From an uncultured Pseudomonas sp. (lineage in GTDB: Bacteria; Pseudomonadota; Gammaproteobacteria; Pseudomonadales; Pseudomonadaceae), in contig NZ_OX044366.1 in the NCBI RefSeq assembly GCF_943846705.1, positions 3,224,001 to 3,288,000 on the forward strand: 64,000 nucleotides of DNA, given 5' to 3'. A program made the translations under genes and the position numbers. Below are positions 17,739 to 26,412 of this stretch, one piece after another. Numbering within the stretch: position 1 is the stretch's first letter; each line of letters starts with the position of its first letter. The notes beneath the pieces are model-generated. The model ran no database searches, was not told the DNA's origin, and saw nothing but the letters and a program-made list of their open reading frames with translations.

Positions 17739-18407
17739 ATGCGCCTATTGCTGGTTGAAGACCATGTACCGCTGGCCGACGAGCTGCTGGTCAGCTTAAC
17801 CCGCAAAGGTTATGCCGTTGATTGGCTAGCCGATGGCCGGGACGCTGCTTACCAAGGTGTCTCCGAGCCATATGACCTGATCATTCTCGACCTCGGCTTG
17901 CCAGGCAAGCCGGGATTGCAAGTGCTGCAGGAGTGGCGCGCCGGCGGCCTTGCTACACCGGTATTGATCCTCACCGCTCGCAGCTCGTGGGCCGAGCGCA
18001 TAGAGGGGCTTAAAGCTGGAGCGGATGATTACCTGAGCAAACCATTTCACCCGGAAGAGCTGCAGCTGCGTATCCAGTCACTGTTGCGCCGCGCCCATGG
18101 TCTGGCCAACCAACCGCAACTGGAAGCGGCAGGTCTGCAGCTGGACGAAAGCCGGCAAACCGTTAAACGCCAGGATGAAGAGGTGCAACTGACCGCTGCC
18201 GAGTTTCGCTTGCTGCGCTACTTCATGCTGCATGCCGGGCAGTTGCTCCCCAAAAGTCACCTTGCCGAACACCTGTATGACGGTGAGAGCGAGCGCGACT
18301 CGAATGTGATTGAAGTGCACGTCAACCACCTGCGGCGCAAGCTGGGCCGCGAGATCATTGAAACCCGACGCGGTCAGGGTTATCGCTTCAGCGGGGATGT
18401 TGCTTGA
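17739..18407 (+). CDS. OmpR-family response regulator
   Basis: A 222-residue two-component regulator. The receiver domain is 1-112, with acidic residues E7-D8, phospho-acceptor D51 (IILDLGLPG), a conserved Thr near 79 and Lys101. The C-terminal winged helix is about 125-220 (HVNHLRRKLG, then ETRRGQGYRF). The ATG at 17739 is chosen because it gives the canonical MRLLLVEDH start; an upstream in-frame start would overlap the PepSY gene. It pairs with the kinase that overlaps it by 4 bp. Confidence 0.95.
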   Translation: MRLLLVEDHVPLADELLVSLTRKGYAVDWLADGRDAAYQGVSEPYDLIILDLGLPGKPGLQVLQEWRAGGLATPVLILTARSSWAERIEGLKAGADDYLSKPFHPEELQLRIQSLLRRAHGLANQPQLEAAGLQLDESRQTVKRQDEEVQLTAAEFRLLRYFMLHAGQLLPKSHLAEHLYDGESERDSNVIEVHVNHLRRKLGREIIETRRGQGYRFSGDVA

Positions 18408-19723
18408 GATCGATTCAGCGGCGTTTGAGCCTGGGGCTGATCAGCGTACTGCTGATTATTGGTCTGCTGCTGGCGCAAAGTAGCCTATGGCTGTTTGATC
18501 ACAGCCTGCGCAGTTATTTGCAGACAACCCTGCAGGATGAAACGCAAACGTTGCTGGGCGCGGTGGTTCGTGGCCCCAACGGTTTACAATTGGATGAACG
18601 ACGCCTGAGCGCGGCTTACAAACGGCCGTATTCGGGCTTGTATTTTCGCATTGATCTGGCGGCGCACAGCTGGCGTTCGCGCTCGCTTTGGGACAGTGAA
18701 ATGCAACCGGCTGAACGCGCTGGATTGCAGAGTGCCCTGAGTGATGGGCCGCAAGGTCAGCAGTGGCTGGTGTACCGCGCTGACTATCAGCGTTATGGCC
18801 AGGCGATCGTAATTCACGTGGCACGCGACTACACGCCGATGCTTTACAGCTTCCGTCAGGTGCAAAGAGTTGTCTTGGGCCTGGGGGTTGTCGCTCTCGT
18901 GCTGATTCTGTTGCTGCAGCGACTGATTGTCGGTCGCGCGCTGCGGCCGCTGGAGCAGACTCGCCAACAAATCATGCAGCTGCAGCAGGGCCAACGGACT
19001 CAGCTGGATCAGCACGTACCGCAGGAGCTGGAGCCACTTGTAGCACAGATCAATCACCTGCTGAGGCATACCGAAGACACCCTCAAACGCTCACGCAATG
19101 CCTTGGGTAATCTTGGCCATGCATTGAAAACGCCTTTGGCTGTGCTGGTTAGCCTGGCCAGCCGTGAAGAGCTGAAGCAGTTGCCGCAATTGCGTGAAAA
19201 CCTAAATGCGCAGCTGCAACAGATTGAACAGCGTATCGCGCGTGAATTGGCTCGTGCGCGGTTAGCCGGCGAAGCCCTGCCGGGCGCGCACTTCGACTGC
19301 GCCAGCGAGCTACCTGAGCTGTTTTCAACTTTGGTCATGATCCATGGTAATCACCTAGAGCTGGCCTGGCAGGCCGAGCCTGGATTGCGCCTGCCTTGGG
19401 ACCGTGAGGACCTGTTGGAGCTGCTCGGCAATCTGTTGGATAACGCTTGCAAATGGGCAAATAGCCAAGTGCAGCTGCACATCAGCCGGCAGGCTGGCGG
19501 TTATCAATTACTGATTGATGATGATGGCCCAGGCATCGCCGCCGCACAGCGCGACGAGGTGCTCAGTCGTGGCAGCCGGCTGGATCAGCAGGTCGCGGGG
19601 CATGGCCTGGGCTTGGGTATCGTGCGCGATATCGTCGAGGTCTGGGCTGGGCAGTTGCGGCTGGACGATAGTCCGTTGGGTGGGTTGCGCGTTACGCTGG
19701 TGCTGCCCGAGAAGCGCACCTGA
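18404..19723 (+). CDS. Sensor histidine kinase
   Basis: A 439-residue membrane kinase. Transmembrane helices are about 12-31 and 153-173, bounding a ~120-residue periplasmic sensor. Next come HAMP (about 175-225), an H-box with H239 in LGNLGHALKTPLAVL, an N-box ELLGNLLDNACKWA about 339-352, and the G-box DDGPGI. The H-box is of the PhoQ-like type. The start is TTG, forming a TTGA overlap with the regulator stop, an unusual start codon that couples translation. The periplasmic domain may meet the two PepSY proteins encoded just upstream. Confidence 0.92.
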   Translation: MRSIQRRLSLGLISVLLIIGLLLAQSSLWLFDHSLRSYLQTTLQDETQTLLGAVVRGPNGLQLDERRLSAAYKRPYSGLYFRIDLAAHSWRSRSLWDSEMQPAERAGLQSALSDGPQGQQWLVYRADYQRYGQAIVIHVARDYTPMLYSFRQVQRVVLGLGVVALVLILLLQRLIVGRALRPLEQTRQQIMQLQQGQRTQLDQHVPQELEPLVAQINHLLRHTEDTLKRSRNALGNLGHALKTPLAVLVSLASREELKQLPQLRENLNAQLQQIEQRIARELARARLAGEALPGAHFDCASELPELFSTLVMIHGNHLELAWQAEPGLRLPWDREDLLELLGNLLDNACKWANSQVQLHISRQAGGYQLLIDDDGPGIAAAQRDEVLSRGSRLDQQVAGHGLGLGIVRDIVEVWAGQLRLDDSPLGGLRVTLVLPEKRT

Positions 19724-19750
19724 GCTCAGCCGGTGCGCGCACTGCAACGC

Positions 19751-20347
19751 TTACATACCGTTGGCAAAGGCCGGGTTACTCATGTCGATGGTGGCACGTA
19801 CCGGCAGCAGAGCGTGTGCATACTTGGCCAGAATATCCAGTTCATAATCGATGCGCGCATGCAGGCGCTGATCGTCCTCACTGCTTGGCTCTGGTGTGTT
19901 CAGCACCTTCTCGACGCCGCGCACGATCAAGTGCTCGGGCAGGTAACACAGGCGGCAGTTCTTATAGCTGGAGGCACGTAACTCGCTGATTGGGTACGCG
20001 CCGCCAACACCCGACGATACCCCCACCAACAGCCCAGGCTTGTGCGCCAGCTCGGCTTTGCTGGCGTAGATAAAGAAGTTCTTGATCGCCGGGCAGGCCA
20101 TGCCATTCCACTCGGGGGAAATGATCACCACGGCATCGGCCGCTGCCAGTTGTTTGCTGTAGAGCCCCCAAGGGCCTGCGTCTTCTGCAGGCCAGAGCGG
20201 GAGAGGGGCAAGGCCCAGGTCAATTACGTGGCTCTGCGCCGCATCGGTGTGGCCGAGCTGAATCAGACGTTGGCGCAAGAAGCGGGCTACTTTGCCCGAC
20301 TGGCTGTTAGAACGGCCGGAGCCGGCCACCAGAGCGATATTGAGCAT
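19751..20347 (-). CDS. NADPH-dependent FMN reductase family protein
   Basis: A 198-residue flavodoxin-like protein. An N-terminal phosphate-binding loop GSGRSNSQSGK lies at residues 9-19 and a conserved ISPEWNGMACPAIKNFF segment about 95-111 holds the NAD(P)H:FMN reductase signature position. It probably reduces FMN or quinone with NAD(P)H. It is convergent with the histidine kinase gene and followed upstream by the chemoreceptor gene on the same strand, separated by a terminator, so it has its own promoter. Confidence 0.85.
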   Translation of the reverse strand: MLNIALVAGSGRSNSQSGKVARFLRQRLIQLGHTDAAQSHVIDLGLAPLPLWPAEDAGPWGLYSKQLAAADAVVIISPEWNGMACPAIKNFFIYASKAELAHKPGLLVGVSSGVGGAYPISELRASSYKNCRLCYLPEHLIVRGVEKVLNTPEPSSEDDQRLHARIDYELDILAKYAHALLPVRATIDMSNPAFANGM

Positions 20348-20370
20348 CGTTCACCTCTTTAATAAAGAAA

Positions 20371-20398
20371 ACGCAGGCTAGCGAATGCTGGCCTGCGT
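20371..20398 (-). terminator. Rho-independent terminator after the chemoreceptor gene
   Basis: On the minus strand a 12-bp stem with one G-T pair (ACGCAGGCCAGC / GCTAGCCTGCGT) and a 4-base loop is followed by TTTTCTTTATT. A second GACCGCCA-GAG-TGGCGGTC hairpin at 20410-20428 lies between it and the gene. Confidence 0.8.
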
Positions 20399-20449
20399 CA
20401 CAAGGGCGCGACCGCCAGAGTGGCGGTCCGATGGTGCCAAGCCTGACGG

Positions 20450-22594
20450 TTAAACGCGGAACTGATCCATCAGACTTTGCTGGTGGTTGGCCAGCTTGTT
20501 CAGGCCCTGGCTGATTTTCGCCGACTCGTCGGCCTGGGAGGAGATCGACTCGGTAACATCACGGATTGAGGCCACGTTGCGGTTGATCTCCTCGGCCACC
20601 GAGCTCTGCTCTTCGGCAGCGCTGGCAATCTGCAGGTTCATGTCGGTGATTACGCTGACGGCCTGGCTGATGCGTTGCAGCACGGCCACCGCCTGTTCAA
20701 CCTGCTCGACGCTGCCTTGGGCTTGGCGATGGCTGCTGTGCATGGTGCTGACCACTTCTTTGGTGCCGCTCTGCAGGCCTTCGATGACCTGGCGAATTTC
20801 CTCGACCGAGTCCTGCGTGCGTTTGGCCAGGTTGCGCACTTCATCGGCTACCACGGCAAAGCCGCGTCCGGCTTCACCGGCGCGGGCGGCTTCGATCGCC
20901 GCGTTGAGGGCCAGCAAGTTGGTTTGCTCGGCAATCGAGCGGATCACTTCGAGTACCGAGCCGATTTTCTCGCTGCTCTCAGCCAGGCCTTCGACTTCCT
21001 GCATGGCCACGTTCATTTCGTTGGCCAGCAGTTCAATGCTCGAGGTGGTCTTACCGATGACATTCATCCCTTCGTTGCTGGCCTGGTCTGCCGTGCGAGC
21101 AGCCTCGGCAGCCTGAGCGGCGCTGTGCGCAACATCTTGCGCAGTGGCGCTCATTTCTTGGAACGCAGTGGCCACCTGATCGACCTCACGGTATTGCTGC
21201 TGCATGCCATCGCTGGTCTGGCTGGCGATCAGCGCCGATTGGTCTGCGGTGCTGCGGGCGTCCTGCACGCTGCGTTTGACGTCGGCAATGATCGGCTGAA
21301 GTTTGTCGAGGAAGCGGTTGAACCAACTGGCCAGTTCGCCCAGTTCATCCTGCTTGGCATAGTCCAGGCGGCGGGTCAGGTCACCTTCACCGCTGGCAAT
21401 ATCTTTGAGCATCGCCGCGACGCCCAGAATCGGCCGGGTTACGCCCAAGGCCGTCAGCCAAATAAGCAGGATGCCCACGACCCCGGCAGCAAGACCCACG
21501 CCTAAGGCGATGGCGCTGCTGTGCGTGTTCATCTTATCCATCTCGGCTTCTAGCTGAGTTGCCCGCGCGAGCAGCACCTCCTCGGGTACTTCCATCAACA
21601 CGCCCCAGGGCTGCGATTCAGGAGTCGGCAATATCGGCTGCAGCACCTGCAGGGTGCCGTTGTGGTGCAGCACCTCTGGGCGATTGTTGGCCACCATGCG
21701 CAGCATATCGCCATGCTGTTCGCTAAAGGCCTTCTCCAGCTTGTCGCCGAGCAGGCTGCTGTCACGGCTGTGCGCGGCCATTAAACCGGCCGGGCTGATA
21801 ATGCTGACATGCCCGGCGCCATCAAACAGGTCTTTATGCGCCGCGTTACTAAGCTCTTGCAGGCTGGCCAGGCTGATATCCACGCCGAGAACGCCAATAA
21901 CTTTGCCGGCCTGTTCGAGGGGGAAGGCAATACTGGTCATCAGGGTTTTCACCCCGTCGGCGTCATCGATATAGGGGTCGAGCAGGCACACTTTGTTTTT
22001 CTCAAGCGGGCAGCTGTACCAGGCGTTGTAAGGCGCACCGCTGAGACCCGGGGTTGCGTCGGCGAGGTTTTCTTCGGTCAAGCTTTCGGAAACCAGATCC
22101 CCGCTCTTGCCTTGCGACCAGTAGATCGAGAAGCGGCCTTTGTCATTACTGCCCAGGCTTGCCTGATCGACGAACAGTTCGTCCTTACCGTCCAGGGCGT
22201 TCGGCTCAAAGGCTACGTAGATGCCCAACAAACTTGGGTTGGCTTCCAGAGCACTGTGCACTTGTCGAGTCAGGTCTTCACGCAGGTCGAAGGCATCAAG
22301 AAAACGCTTTTCCGCTTGCTCACGAATAAACAACACCTGAGAAGCCGCACTCCGCCCGTATTGATAGGCATCCATAAAGTAACGCTGCATTTGCAGGGCC
22401 TGTGACTCACCACGGGCAGTCATGCGCAATTGCGCTGACTCTTGCAGCATCGACGAGCTGGCCTGCTTGACCAGTTCGGCACTGCGCGAGGCCTGAATGA
22501 CCGAAGCCGAAACGAGAACGGCAACAACGGCCAGCAAGCACAAGCCTGCCAGCAGGGTGATCTTCAACTGGATGGAGAGTCGGCTGAACAGCAT
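20450..22594 (-). CDS. Methyl-accepting chemotaxis protein with periplasmic Cache domain
   Basis: A 714-residue chemoreceptor. TM1 is about 10-32, the large periplasmic double-Cache-type sensor about 33-355, TM2 about 360-384, HAMP about 385-440 and the signalling hairpin about 450-714. The MCP tip contains the highly conserved ANEVRNLAKRT-like block (here VADEVRNLAKRTQDS). The sensor contains WYSCPLEKNKVCLLDPYIDD, typical of amino-acid or small organic-acid dCache domains. The ligand is unknown. It has no C-terminal CheR-binding pentapeptide. A FliA-type promoter precedes it. Confidence 0.95.
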   Translation of the reverse strand: MLFSRLSIQLKITLLAGLCLLAVVAVLVSASVIQASRSAELVKQASSSMLQESAQLRMTARGESQALQMQRYFMDAYQYGRSAASQVLFIREQAEKRFLDAFDLREDLTRQVHSALEANPSLLGIYVAFEPNALDGKDELFVDQASLGSNDKGRFSIYWSQGKSGDLVSESLTEENLADATPGLSGAPYNAWYSCPLEKNKVCLLDPYIDDADGVKTLMTSIAFPLEQAGKVIGVLGVDISLASLQELSNAAHKDLFDGAGHVSIISPAGLMAAHSRDSSLLGDKLEKAFSEQHGDMLRMVANNRPEVLHHNGTLQVLQPILPTPESQPWGVLMEVPEEVLLARATQLEAEMDKMNTHSSAIALGVGLAAGVVGILLIWLTALGVTRPILGVAAMLKDIASGEGDLTRRLDYAKQDELGELASWFNRFLDKLQPIIADVKRSVQDARSTADQSALIASQTSDGMQQQYREVDQVATAFQEMSATAQDVAHSAAQAAEAARTADQASNEGMNVIGKTTSSIELLANEMNVAMQEVEGLAESSEKIGSVLEVIRSIAEQTNLLALNAAIEAARAGEAGRGFAVVADEVRNLAKRTQDSVEEIRQVIEGLQSGTKEVVSTMHSSHRQAQGSVEQVEQAVAVLQRISQAVSVITDMNLQIASAAEEQSSVAEEINRNVASIRDVTESISSQADESAKISQGLNKLANHQQSLMDQFRV

Positions 22595-22629
22595 TATCAG
22601 GACCTTTTTATGACTGTGGCTTACAGCAC

Positions 22630-22656
22630 CTATCGGCGCTTAGGCACTTTTCTTTA
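22630..22656 (-). promoter_or_regulatory. FliA (sigma-28) promoter of the chemoreceptor gene
   Basis: Read on the minus strand: TAAA, exactly 15 bases, then GCCGATAG. The sigma-28 consensus is TAAA-N15-GCCGATAA, so seven of eight -10 bases match. It ends 36 bp upstream of the ATG. This ties the receptor to flagellar-class gene expression. Confidence 0.8.
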
Positions 22657-22870
22657 AGTTTTAGGGTGCGTAAAGCGCGGCAAGTTACGGGCAGGAAGAG
22701 CCTTTAAAGGGCAGGGTAATCGAAATTAGCGACGCTATGTATAAAATAATTTACAGCTGTTTTGACAGCTCGTTCAGGTTTGTGCAGAGTACGCGCCCTT
22801 CGCCGGACCGGCGCAGCATCCACAGAAGCTTGAAACCTTCGCGGACCTATTTAATTGCGGGAGTAAATCG

Positions 22871-24190
22871 ATGAACGCAGTCGTTGCGGCAGTGGGGATC
22901 ATGCTGATTCTCAGCTTGTGCCGCGTGCATGTGGTTGTAGCCCTAATAGTCGGTGCATTAGCCGGTGGCTTGCTCGGCGGTTTGGGCCTTGAAGGCTCGC
23001 TGACGGCCTTTCACAATGGCCTAGGCGGCGGCGCGAAGGTTGCTTTGTCCTACGCGTTGCTGGGTGCATTTGCCGTGGCGATTGCCAAATCCGGTTTGGC
23101 CCACGCGTTGGCGGACAAGGCGTTGGCTATGGTCGGTCAGCAGGACAGTAAGGGCGCAGGGCTGCTTAAGTGGCTGCTGCTCGCATTGCTGCTGGTGGTG
23201 GCGATTTCTTCGCAGAACATCCTGCCGATTCACATTGCCTTTATCCCGCTGCTGGTACCGCCGCTGCTGTATGTATTGAGCAAGCTGAAGCTCGACCGTC
23301 GTTTGATCGCCTGTGTGCTGACTTTTGGCTTGATCACGCCCTATATGTTTTTGCCGGTGGGCTTTGGCGGGATTTTCCTGAAAGACATTTTGCTGGCCAA
23401 TGTGGCCAGTGGCGGAGTTGATACCAGCAATTTGAACGTGACCCAGGCCATGGCGATTCCGGCCCTAGGGATGCTCTTTGGGCTTCTGGTCGCCGTGCTG
23501 TTCAGCTACCGCAAAAAGCGCGTGTACGACCTGAGTAAGATTGAGCAGGCCGAGCGCGTGGATGTGGCCTATAACCCGCTGAGCCTGTTGGTCGCGGGTG
23601 CGGCGATTGCCGCAGCCTTTGTTATACAGCTGTGGCTGGACTCGATGATCATCGGCGCGCTAGTCGGCTTTATTATCTTTTCGGTATCAGGTGTGGTGCG
23701 CTGGAAAGAGGCTGATGGACTGTTTACCGAAGGCATGAAGATGATGGCCATGATCGGCTTCATCATGATCGCCGCAGCCGGCTTTGCCGAAGTGATGAAA
23801 GCCACTGGCGAAGTGAAAAGCCTGGTCGAAAGCGCGGCTGAGCTGATTGGTCACGATAAAGCCCTCGGCGCGCTGCTGATGCTGCTGGTCGGTCTGCTGG
23901 TGACCATGGGCATCGGCTCATCGTTCTCCACCATCCCGATAATCGCGGCGATTTTCGTGCCGTTGGGCCTGCAGCTGGGCTTCAGCCCGCTGGCCATTCT
24001 GTGCATTGTCGGCACCGCCGGTGCGCTGGGTGATGCCGGCTCGCCAGCCTCCGATTCGACACTGGGGCCAACGGCAGGCCTCAACGTTGACGGTCAGCAC
24101 AACCACATCTGGGACAGCGTGGTGCCGACCTTCCTGCACTACAACCTACCCTTGCTGGCGTTCGGCTGGGCTGCCGCGATGGTGCTTTGA
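22871..24190 (+). CDS. Na+/H+ antiporter-family permease (YuiF/NhaC-like)
   Basis: A 439-residue inner-membrane protein with about 11-12 hydrophobic helices. It starts MNAVVAAVGIMLILSLCRV and carries the glycine-rich GALAGGLLGGLGLEG segment. A conserved SPASDSTLGPTAGLN motif near residues 394-408 is seen in the Na+/H+ antiporter-like superfamily, whose YuiF members may carry amino acids. Which cation or substrate moves is not readable. The ATG follows GCGGGAGTAAATCG. A strong terminator follows. Confidence 0.8.
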   Translation: MNAVVAAVGIMLILSLCRVHVVVALIVGALAGGLLGGLGLEGSLTAFHNGLGGGAKVALSYALLGAFAVAIAKSGLAHALADKALAMVGQQDSKGAGLLKWLLLALLLVVAISSQNILPIHIAFIPLLVPPLLYVLSKLKLDRRLIACVLTFGLITPYMFLPVGFGGIFLKDILLANVASGGVDTSNLNVTQAMAIPALGMLFGLLVAVLFSYRKKRVYDLSKIEQAERVDVAYNPLSLLVAGAAIAAAFVIQLWLDSMIIGALVGFIIFSVSGVVRWKEADGLFTEGMKMMAMIGFIMIAAAGFAEVMKATGEVKSLVESAAELIGHDKALGALLMLLVGLLVTMGIGSSFSTIPIIAAIFVPLGLQLGFSPLAILCIVGTAGALGDAGSPASDSTLGPTAGLNVDGQHNHIWDSVVPTFLHYNLPLLAFGWAAAMVL

Positions 24191-24242
24191 CCGGGCATTG
24201 CTCAGCGGCTGAGTTTTAGCAGCAGCTGCTTGGCCTTTAAGC

Positions 24243-24273
24243 GGGGCTACCGATAAATCGGTAGCCCCTCTTT
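24243..24273 (+). terminator. Rho-independent terminator after the antiporter gene
   Basis: An 11-bp perfect stem GGGGCTACCGA / TCGGTAGCCCC with a TAAA loop is followed by TCTTT. It marks the right end of the antiporter unit. The next 320 bp to the inverted-repeat element hold nothing I can identify. Confidence 0.85.
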
Positions 24274-24597
24274 CGTTCCGCCAGACGCTTAGCGGAGCTG
24301 GCCGGCTGTTTTAAATATTTTCGGTTTCGGCCAGCGGCTGATGGCGCTAGAACTGAGCATCGCTATATGTCGCGCGTGCTCAGACGTACGGAGCTAGGTG
24401 GAGGGCTCAGTTCGCTGCTTAGCCGTGTTGCTACTCAGCGTGCGTAATGGCACTCAACTGACCACCCGTTTGCATTGTACTTGCCCAGCTATTCGCATCC
24501 GACCTGCCGGTCATCTGAGTCAGATACGTTCAACTCGACTTGTTGCGAAGATCGGCAGAACCCGACCCACAGATACCTGTGCTGACGGGCCGAAATC

Positions 24598-24778
24598 GGC
24601 CGATTCTGTTGAAAAGTCGATTTTCTCAAACTGCCAGAATACTGATCGGTGAAAGCGTCTTTTTGTGCACTGCCACGTGAAATTCGAGTCCAAATAGCTC
24701 TGCGCCGATTCTGGATTTCAAGCTCAGATGCGTACTTTTCTGACCTGAAACGCCCCTGACTTTTTCAACAGAATCGGC
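24598..24778. repeat. MITE-like element / solo IS ends
   Basis: Two copies of GGCCGATTCTGTTGAAAA(A)GTC face each other, at 24598-24619 and, inverted, at 24757-24778, with one A missing in the left copy. The 181-bp unit has no coding capacity for a transposase, so it is either a nonautonomous derivative or an internally deleted insertion sequence. I see no clear target duplication. The right end lies 60 bp from the AraC gene stop. Family not assigned. Confidence 0.6.
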
Positions 24779-24837
24779 CAGTAGCAGACCTTCGATGAGC
24801 CTGGGAAACCTAGTGCGATTCAAACTGCCTAGGTTAT

Positions 24838-25971
24838 TTACGGCTCCTCGCAAATTGGATGCGCTCTCCAATGTCCCGGAGCGCGTCCTATCCAGGCCCT
24901 GAACGCGCGTGAAAATGCGTTTGGATCCTGATACTGCAAAGCTTGAGCGATAACTGAAATCGGCAAGTCTGTGTTCTTCAGCATTTGGGTTGCTAAGCTT
25001 TTTCGTGACTCGTTAACAATTTTCTGCAGGTTGGTGCCGTCGGCATTGAGTCGACGGTGCAGGGTACGTATGTGCAGCCCCATCCGGTTAGCAACCAGCT
25101 CGGCTTTGGCCTCGCCCGCAAGCAACATGGAGGGAAGTTGGTAGGTGAGTAGTTCCGAAGTTCTCAAGTTGGCTGTGGCCGCTGAGATGGCCTCTTGAAG
25201 CAATTGATGCAGACCGGGGTCGGCTGTCTCCAATTTCTGGTCCAGCTTTGTGGTGCTGACCACAAGACCGGAAACACTCGCATTGAACTGCACTGGGCAG
25301 CGGAATGCCCGGGCATAGGTAGCTGAATCGGAGGGGCGGTGGTAGGCCAGCTGCACTCGGATGGGTGTCCAGTCCGGGCCAAGTAACTCCCTAAAAGTCT
25401 GGAAGCCAATCATGATCAAAGTATCAATGAGTGACCTTGGGTCGGTCAGATCTTGGTGGTGTATCACGTAACCGAGCAGGCAGACCTGTTCTGTCAAGGG
25501 CAGCAGCAATGGCGCGCCGCCGCGGTCATGCAGCTTCGAGTGAATGACCAGATCATGCAAGGCATCTTCCACCGTGTCGGCTGCAAGCATTAACCGGCCG
25601 ATCATTCCCAAGTCTTTTAGGCTGAAGCATCGTCCAACCAGAATCCCGAGGCTAGAACATTTCGTATGTCGAATAGCGGTATTGAGTAACCGGGCAGTTT
25701 CGCCGTAGCCGAGGCGTTGTCCGGGGTCATTGACGAACGTATCCAAGTTTATGCCTGCAGCCCTGAATACGCGCTGTGGGTTTCCGCCCAGTTCGGTGAT
25801 GACACGTGGGAGGCTTTGTATCGGGCCGGTAGGCATCTCACCTGGATTGCTGAGTATAAGAGGGGGGCTCTGAAGTGACGACTTGACCTGGAAGGCTGCT
25901 TTGTTCCTGTCTTCGTCAGAAGTGGCGATCTTATGCCTCCTCACTAAATGGGTAGCATTTTTTGATCGCAT
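24838..25971 (-). CDS. AraC-family transcriptional regulator
   Basis: A 377-residue regulator. An N-terminal arabinose-binding-like domain (about 50-240) of the OruR/ArgR-type AraC group precedes a C-terminal double helix-turn-helix (about 270-370), which ends with the family pattern YQDPNAFSRAFRAWIGRAPGHWR. The ATG at 25971 is the first in frame; starts further in are possible, since the first 40 residues look poorly conserved. It is divergent from the FadL-type porin gene, and the intervening 441 bp is probably its target. It likely controls the 26.4-31.2 kb genes (inference from position). Confidence 0.85.
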   Translation of the reverse strand: MRSKNATHLVRRHKIATSDEDRNKAAFQVKSSLQSPPLILSNPGEMPTGPIQSLPRVITELGGNPQRVFRAAGINLDTFVNDPGQRLGYGETARLLNTAIRHTKCSSLGILVGRCFSLKDLGMIGRLMLAADTVEDALHDLVIHSKLHDRGGAPLLLPLTEQVCLLGYVIHHQDLTDPRSLIDTLIMIGFQTFRELLGPDWTPIRVQLAYHRPSDSATYARAFRCPVQFNASVSGLVVSTTKLDQKLETADPGLHQLLQEAISAATANLRTSELLTYQLPSMLLAGEAKAELVANRMGLHIRTLHRRLNADGTNLQKIVNESRKSLATQMLKNTDLPISVIAQALQYQDPNAFSRAFRAWIGRAPGHWRAHPICEEP

Positions 25972-26412
25972 TGGTTTGCCTTCCTTGTCTGGCTATTTTT
26001 GGGTAACACCAATGTCATGGATTTTTGCCGACTTGTCCGAAATTGCAAGCTGTATTTCAGAGGAAGGCCGTAACATGAAGGAAACTTGCCCGTGAGCATG
26101 CCTGTCATCAAGGCTCAATCTTGAGGCGCATCAGCTCCAATACTCTGCCGGATAGTTGGGTTGTGCTGGAGCTCGTAGGCGTCAACTTAAAGATTAGCGC
26201 ATGTCATCACTTAGCCTTGGCGCGGCACATCTGATACTGCTCTCTCAATTATTCGCCGGAGGGTTAGTTCTGGTGCTTAACCCCTCGGTTTACTCCAATC
26301 GGAAATGGCCCGTACGTGTATTCCCAGCAACCATTGCCACGCGAAGCCATGCACTCCGCTAGCAATAAACGACGAAGTTGACACCAAGCAGCATGCTGAA
26401 AGGAACTCTGAA
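25972..26412. other. Divergent promoter region between AraC regulator and FadL-type porin
   Basis: This is 441 bp without a supported gene. It holds short inverted repeats such as CAAG-GCTCAAT-CTTG near 26110 and AT-rich patches just upstream of the AraC start. No promoter could be assigned with confidence. AraC-type sites are expected here. Confidence 0.4.

Noticed and set aside
24398..24871. Short open frames across the inverted-repeat element
   Set aside because: Both strands translate the inverted ends to similar short strings; this is repeat, not protein.
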